DNA of 64,000 nt from Pseudanabaena sp. FACHB-1998 (lineage in GTDB: Bacteria > Cyanobacteriota > Cyanobacteriia > Pseudanabaenales > Pseudanabaenaceae), in the NCBI RefSeq assembly GCF_014696355.1, contig NZ_JACJQA010000045.1, positions 149,011 through 213,010 on the forward strand, written 5' to 3'. Of the stretch, positions 60,483 to 64,000 are shown piece by piece. Made by a program: the position numbers and the translations under genes. Under the pieces are notes generated by a model, which saw nothing but the letters and a program-made list of their open reading frames with translations, made no database searches and had not been told where the DNA came from. The first letter of the stretch is position 1. Each line of letters opens with the position of its first letter.

Positions 60483-62786
60483 ATGGTGCAAGAACTTATT
60501 CGCCTCGACAAAGAGGTTCGATTTCCCGATAGCGCTCCTGCCGCTTACCCCGTATTTTTCAGGACTTATAGCCGTAAATATAATAACAAACGCGAAAGTT
60601 GGGCTGAAGTATGCGATCGCACACTTACAGGTTTAAAGACACTAGGCAAGCTCACCGATGAACAAGTTGCCCTGATCGACAAGATGCAAAAGCAGCTCAA
60701 GTCCCTCACCTCTGGACGTTGGCTGTGGGTCGGTGGTACAGAATGGGTTGATCGCCCCGAAAATTTCTCTGGCTCCTATAACTGCACCAGCACCAATGTA
60801 ATTGACTGGCGCTCCTTTGGCTTGATGATGGATCTAGCCATGCAGGGATCAGGTACTGGTGGCGTATTAGAGCCGCAGTACATTAGCCAACTGCCCGTCA
60901 TTCGTAATCAGTTACAAGTAAAGGTGATCGGTGCGATCGGTGACACCCCTGTCGAAAAACGCCGCCACAATACCGAAGTCGAATTTGACTATGCCAACAA
61001 TGCCGTTAAATTTTATGTTGGCGATAGCCGTCAAGGTTGGGTCAAGTCATATCAATCTTTGCTCGAACTCTCTAGTAACGAACAGTTTGATCGTACCAAA
61101 CCAGTCCAAATCACCGTTGATATCAGCGATGTCCGCCCCAGTGGTGAAGCCCTCAAAGGTTTTGGCGGTATGGCAAATCCTGTCAAGTTGCCTACCCTCT
61201 ATGATCGCTGCGCCAATATTTTAAATAAAGCGATCGGTCGTCAACTTACCTCCGTTGAGTGCTGTATCCTCATCGATGAAGCCGCAGTTTGTATCGTGGC
61301 TGGTAACATCCGAAGGTCGGCCGGCATGAGGCAATTCTCGTCTGAAGACGCACTTGGTTCTGTCGCAAAGGATAATCTCTGGCAGCAGGATGAAGCTGGC
61401 AATTGGAGAATTGATCCTGAGCGTGATGCTTTAAGAATGGCGAACCACACAAGGGTATTCCATCGCAAGCCGACTGAAAAAGAATGTGTTGATGCAGTTC
61501 GCAAGCAATATTATTCGGGTGAAGGTGCAATTCAATGGGCGGGTGAAGCGATCGCGCGTTCCAATGCTGATTTGATTACAACTCCCGAACTCAAGCGTGA
61601 TTTTCTGGCTGCTTATGTTAAAGGAGAAGGCAAAGAATGGTTGCGATCGCAGCAGCCTGAAGCCTCTGAACATGAGCTAGAGCATAGGTTACAGCGTTAT
61701 GCTCTGAATCCATGCGGTGAAATTTTGGGGGCAGATTTCCACTGTAATCTCTCAGAAGTGCATCTTAATCTGATTAATCCTAAGGATGAAAAAGAACAGG
61801 AAGCAGCATTTAAAGCAGGGGCTTTATCAGTTGCGTCACTGCTTAATCATCAATTCATCGAGAAGCGTTATCAATTTAGCCGCGATGTTGACCCGATTGT
61901 GGGCGTATCCTTCACAGGGCTATTTGACTTCTTCGTTCATGCTTTTGGTGTGGAATGGTTGCGCTGGTTTGAAGCGGGCCGTCCTGACACTGTGCAGGGA
62001 CTAGACTTCAAAGAGAAGGAAGCTGATTATCTCAATCGCTGGCGCGAAATCGTCCATCAGACAGTTTGGGAATATTGCGACGCGCATGGTTTACGCCGTC
62101 CCAATCGTTGTACTACAACTCAGCCAGCAGGCACAAAATCCTTGCTGACTGGTGCTTCCCCAGGGTGGCATCCACCAAAGGCGCAGCGCTTTATCCGTCG
62201 GATTACTTTCCGTAAAGATGATCCTGTGGCACGGGCTTGTATGGACTATGGCTATAGCATCATTCCTTCACAATCGGATAAGGATGAGAATGGACAATTG
62301 CTCAATGATCCTTTCGATCCGAGATGTACGGAATGGCTAGTGGAGATTCCTGTGAGCGTGTCTTGGGCTGACCTTGACGGTGCTGACAAGGTGGATATCA
62401 GCAAGTTCGATGTGATGGCGCAGTTTGATTTCTATATGCAGGTTCAAAAATTCTATACCCGTCATAATACTTCGGCAACCTTGGAGTTGCGTGAGGCAGA
62501 AATAGAGCCTTTAGGGAAGAAGATTTACGAAGCGATTCGTGATGATGAGGGTTATATCTCGGCGGCGCTGTTGGCGCGTTTTGATGACCTGCAAACTTTC
62601 CCTCGTTTGCCTTTTGAGCCAATCGATAAGGCTACCTATGAGAAGCTCAGTGCTGAGGTGCTAGAACGTCGCACGTCTGATGATTTTTACGCGAGTTTGT
62701 TGCGTTATGATTCAGGTGAGTTGGTGGAGGCGGGCCCTGCGGGTTGTGATTCTGATAAGTGTATGTTCCCTGAGCAGAAGCCATAG
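60483..62786 (+). CDS. nrdJ: Adenosylcobalamin-dependent ribonucleoside-triphosphate reductase
   Basis: Class II, B12-dependent, monomer-type ribonucleotide reductase; makes dNTPs without oxygen. 767 residues, which is near the Lactobacillus-type length. RTYSRKYNNKRESWAEVCDR at the start; SYNCTSTN with the first redox Cys; MQGSGTGGVLEP; RRSAGMRQFS; active-site LNPCGEILGADFHCNLSEVH with the thiyl-radical Cys; TTQPAGTKSLLTGASPGWHP; C-terminal redox Cys in AGCDSDKCMFPEQ. No intein, although cyanobacterial nrdJ genes often carry one. No cobalamin riboswitch seen upstream. ATG start at 60483. Confidence 0.95.
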   Translation: MVQELIRLDKEVRFPDSAPAAYPVFFRTYSRKYNNKRESWAEVCDRTLTGLKTLGKLTDEQVALIDKMQKQLKSLTSGRWLWVGGTEWVDRPENFSGSYNCTSTNVIDWRSFGLMMDLAMQGSGTGGVLEPQYISQLPVIRNQLQVKVIGAIGDTPVEKRRHNTEVEFDYANNAVKFYVGDSRQGWVKSYQSLLELSSNEQFDRTKPVQITVDISDVRPSGEALKGFGGMANPVKLPTLYDRCANILNKAIGRQLTSVECCILIDEAAVCIVAGNIRRSAGMRQFSSEDALGSVAKDNLWQQDEAGNWRIDPERDALRMANHTRVFHRKPTEKECVDAVRKQYYSGEGAIQWAGEAIARSNADLITTPELKRDFLAAYVKGEGKEWLRSQQPEASEHELEHRLQRYALNPCGEILGADFHCNLSEVHLNLINPKDEKEQEAAFKAGALSVASLLNHQFIEKRYQFSRDVDPIVGVSFTGLFDFFVHAFGVEWLRWFEAGRPDTVQGLDFKEKEADYLNRWREIVHQTVWEYCDAHGLRRPNRCTTTQPAGTKSLLTGASPGWHPPKAQRFIRRITFRKDDPVARACMDYGYSIIPSQSDKDENGQLLNDPFDPRCTEWLVEIPVSVSWADLDGADKVDISKFDVMAQFDFYMQVQKFYTRHNTSATLELREAEIEPLGKKIYEAIRDDEGYISAALLARFDDLQTFPRLPFEPIDKATYEKLSAEVLERRTSDDFYASLLRYDSGELVEAGPAGCDSDKCMFPEQKP

Positions 62787-62922
62787 AATCGCTCTAACAT
62801 AATGATTTAGGTGATTAGGTAGAAATTTTCTTGCTAATCACCTAAATTAGTAAGAGTTTGAATTCGGCTATAATCTATAAATATGCTTTAAGAATGTATG
62901 CAAACGTAGGAAATATAAAGCT

Positions 62923-63189
62923 ATGCAAGCAATTCGGTTACAGCAAACTATAGAAAAAGACAGTGAAATTCATCTAAGTGATCTGCCTGTTTTTCAAGGT
63001 CAAGAGGTTGAAGTAATAGTTTTAATTTCTCCTTTGTCTGAGCCTAAAAAAACTTTTACTGCGCGCCAATTACTGAATTCTGGGTTAATTGGTGTGTGGG
63101 AAGATCGTACTGATATTAAGGATAGTTTGACCTACGCTCGTCAGTTGCGCGAACAATCTCAAGCAAAACGTTATGATCTTTTTGGATAG
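62923..63189 (+). CDS. Probable antitoxin (VapB-like position)
   Basis: 88 residues. MQAIRLQQTIEKDSEIHLSD then LPVFQGQEVEVIVLIS forms a short strand-rich N-terminus like an AbrB/MazE-type DNA-binding half. The C-terminal part, LIGVWEDRTDIKDSLTYARQ, is the toxin-binding type. Its 3' end overlaps the PIN toxin gene by 17 bp. Role inferred from context and size. ATG start at 62923. Confidence 0.75.
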   Translation: MQAIRLQQTIEKDSEIHLSDLPVFQGQEVEVIVLISPLSEPKKTFTARQLLNSGLIGVWEDRTDIKDSLTYARQLREQSQAKRYDLFG

Positions 63190-63559
63190 TGACATTATCA
63201 TAGACTTCCTGCGAAGGTATCCTCCAGCGATTAGTTGGTTAGAATCTCTAGAGGATGAGAAGCTTGCTTTATCTGGATATGTGGCAATGGAACTAATGCA
63301 GGGATGTAATAACAAGATTGAATTGCAGCAAATCCGAAAATTGATTGCTAATTTTGAGATTGTGTGGGCGACAGCCGAAACTTGTAATCAAGCTTTAGAA
63401 GTGTTTGCAGAGTATAACCTCAGTCATAGTCTTGGGCTAATTGATGCTTTGATAGGTCAAACCGCTATCTCTTTGGGTGTGCCGTTACATACGTTTAATG
63501 TCAAGCACTATGCAGTTATTCCAAAGCTTACAACTGTGCAGCCATACCAAAGACTGTAG
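63173..63559 (+). CDS. PIN-domain toxin (VapC family)
   Basis: 128-residue PIN-domain endoribonuclease. Acidic catalytic residues: Asp5/Asp7 in MIFLDSDIIIDFLRRY, Glu in LSGYVAMELMQGC, and Asp in SHSLGLIDALIGQTAISLGV, with HTFNVKHYAVI at the C-terminus. The set is complete, so it should be active. Second gene of a toxin-antitoxin pair. An 180-bp gap with a partial ORF separates it from an IS element. Confidence 0.85.
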   Translation: MIFLDSDIIIDFLRRYPPAISWLESLEDEKLALSGYVAMELMQGCNNKIELQQIRKLIANFEIVWATAETCNQALEVFAEYNLSHSLGLIDALIGQTAISLGVPLHTFNVKHYAVIPKLTTVQPYQRL

Positions 63560-63713
63560 TAGTTTGAGGTTAATTTATAGTTGTTGATCGCAAATTTACT
63601 TTGTAAATCTCAATCCTACTGCTGGCAGAAAGCAAAGTGGCATAAGACCTGTTTTAGTTCTTTCTATATTTTTTCAATTGGAATACAAATAAAGCTATTG
63701 GAGTTAACTGTTA

Positions 63714-63820
63714 TGACAATTTCAAAGGACTTACCTGATATAGCAAAGAAAGAGATAGTTAGGATAAATGACAGAAAGCTTGTTGAACAGCATCCCATAA
63801 ACTTTTACATTGTCCAATAA
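63714..63820 (+). pseudogene. Possible fragment of a gene interrupted by the IS
   Basis: ATG at 63714 opens MTISKDLPDIAKKEIVRIND and runs into the transposase C-terminal region (stop 63820). The first 15 codons may be the 5' end of an older gene cut by insertion, because AT-rich leader and start lie just upstream. Low certainty; could be chance. Confidence 0.2.
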
Positions 63821-64000
63821 TCTTACTGACATAACTCTTCAATCTAGCCCAGAATTTCTCAATCTTGTTTAAGTCAGGAGAATAGGGAGGCAAAAATATC
63901 ACCTCACAGCCAGCCTGACGGACTAATTGCCTAATCCTTTCCTGTGGATGAAAACTAGCATTGTCGATAGCCACTATTTGCCCTGGTAATAGTTCTGGGA
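63759..64000 (-). CDS. IS630-family transposase, 3' part (cut by window edge)
   Basis: The reading frame is open from the window end (PELLPGQIVAIDNASFHPQE) to a stop at 63759, giving 80 visible residues. Second catalytic Asp in IVAIDNASFH and Glu in LPPYSPDLNKIEKFWARLK identify the DDE domain of the IS630/Tc1-mariner group. The internal GTG (63974) is not a real start. The rest of the element lies outside. The IS end on this side should be close to 63740-63758, but I could not fix the terminal repeat. Confidence 0.9.
   Translation of the reverse strand, partial: PELLPGQIVAIDNASFHPQERIRQLVRQAGCEVIFLPPYSPDLNKIEKFWARLKSYVSKIIGQCKSLWDAVQQAFCHLS

Overview
The window is a stretch of cyanobacterial chromosome. 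It carries oxygenic-photosynthesis genes (ycf3, psbY, chlP, acsF, a five-gene ndh operon, a VTE5-like phytol kinase). The HIP1 octamer GCGATCGC is very frequent. Moderate GC content, an orphan gvpK and many palindromic intergenic repeats suggest a Pseudanabaena-like filamentous cyanobacterium; the genus is a guess from gene content.

Layout. 0.2-9.5 kb: glcD, a small membrane protein, Uma2-type DUF820 genes, secDF, an RRM RNA-binding protein, a lone ABC-2 permease, a RelE-like toxin/antitoxin pair and the photosystem I assembly gene ycf3. 9.6-15.3 kb: gatC, a single-domain response regulator, rplU-rpmA, uppP, the 44-residue psbY, gltA and gshA. 15.8-25.2 kb: an NCS2 purine permease, a pseudo-receiver/TPR protein convergent with a DUF3095 cyclase-like protein, a RelE/ParE module, guaA, a DUF2808 protein, gvpK and chlP. 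25.8-33.8 kb: a complete pilGHIJL-type chemosensory operon (PatA-like regulator, CheY, CheW, MCP, CheA hybrid) that probably controls type IV pilus motility. 34.1-40.0 kb: acsF and a phytol-kinase-like gene, convergent with ndhH-ndhA-ndhI-ndhG-ndhE. 40.4-45.0 kb: a small hypothetical gene and a decayed partial copy of it flanking a Uma2 gene, then clpP, glmM and another Uma2 gene. 45.1-57.3 kb: a signalling block (multi-PAS kinase, Rcp1-like regulator, REC-GAF-GGDEF-EAL protein, CBS-PAS-GAF hybrid kinase) interrupted by fabD. 57.4-64.0 kb: a beta-hydroxyacid dehydrogenase, an aspartate aminotransferase, a flavin-binding-fold protein, a B12-dependent ribonucleotide reductase, a VapBC-like module and the 3' part of an IS630-family transposase cut by the window edge.

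The most unusual layer is non-coding. Almost every transcription unit ends in a long, nearly perfect inverted repeat (12-26 bp arms, 1-13 nt loops). Many share a GGCGC...GCGCC apex while their outer arms are locus-specific, and several include the stop codon of the gene. Besides these there are at least three dispersed families of short palindromic elements: A/B, about 115 bp with TATAGC-type inverted ends; C, about 100-110 bp, made of two hairpins around an AAAACC...GGTTTT centre; and D, sharing an identical 23-nt flank at two sites. Within family C the hairpin arms differ between copies yet stay complementary. I found no tRNA, rRNA, CRISPR array or recognised riboswitch.
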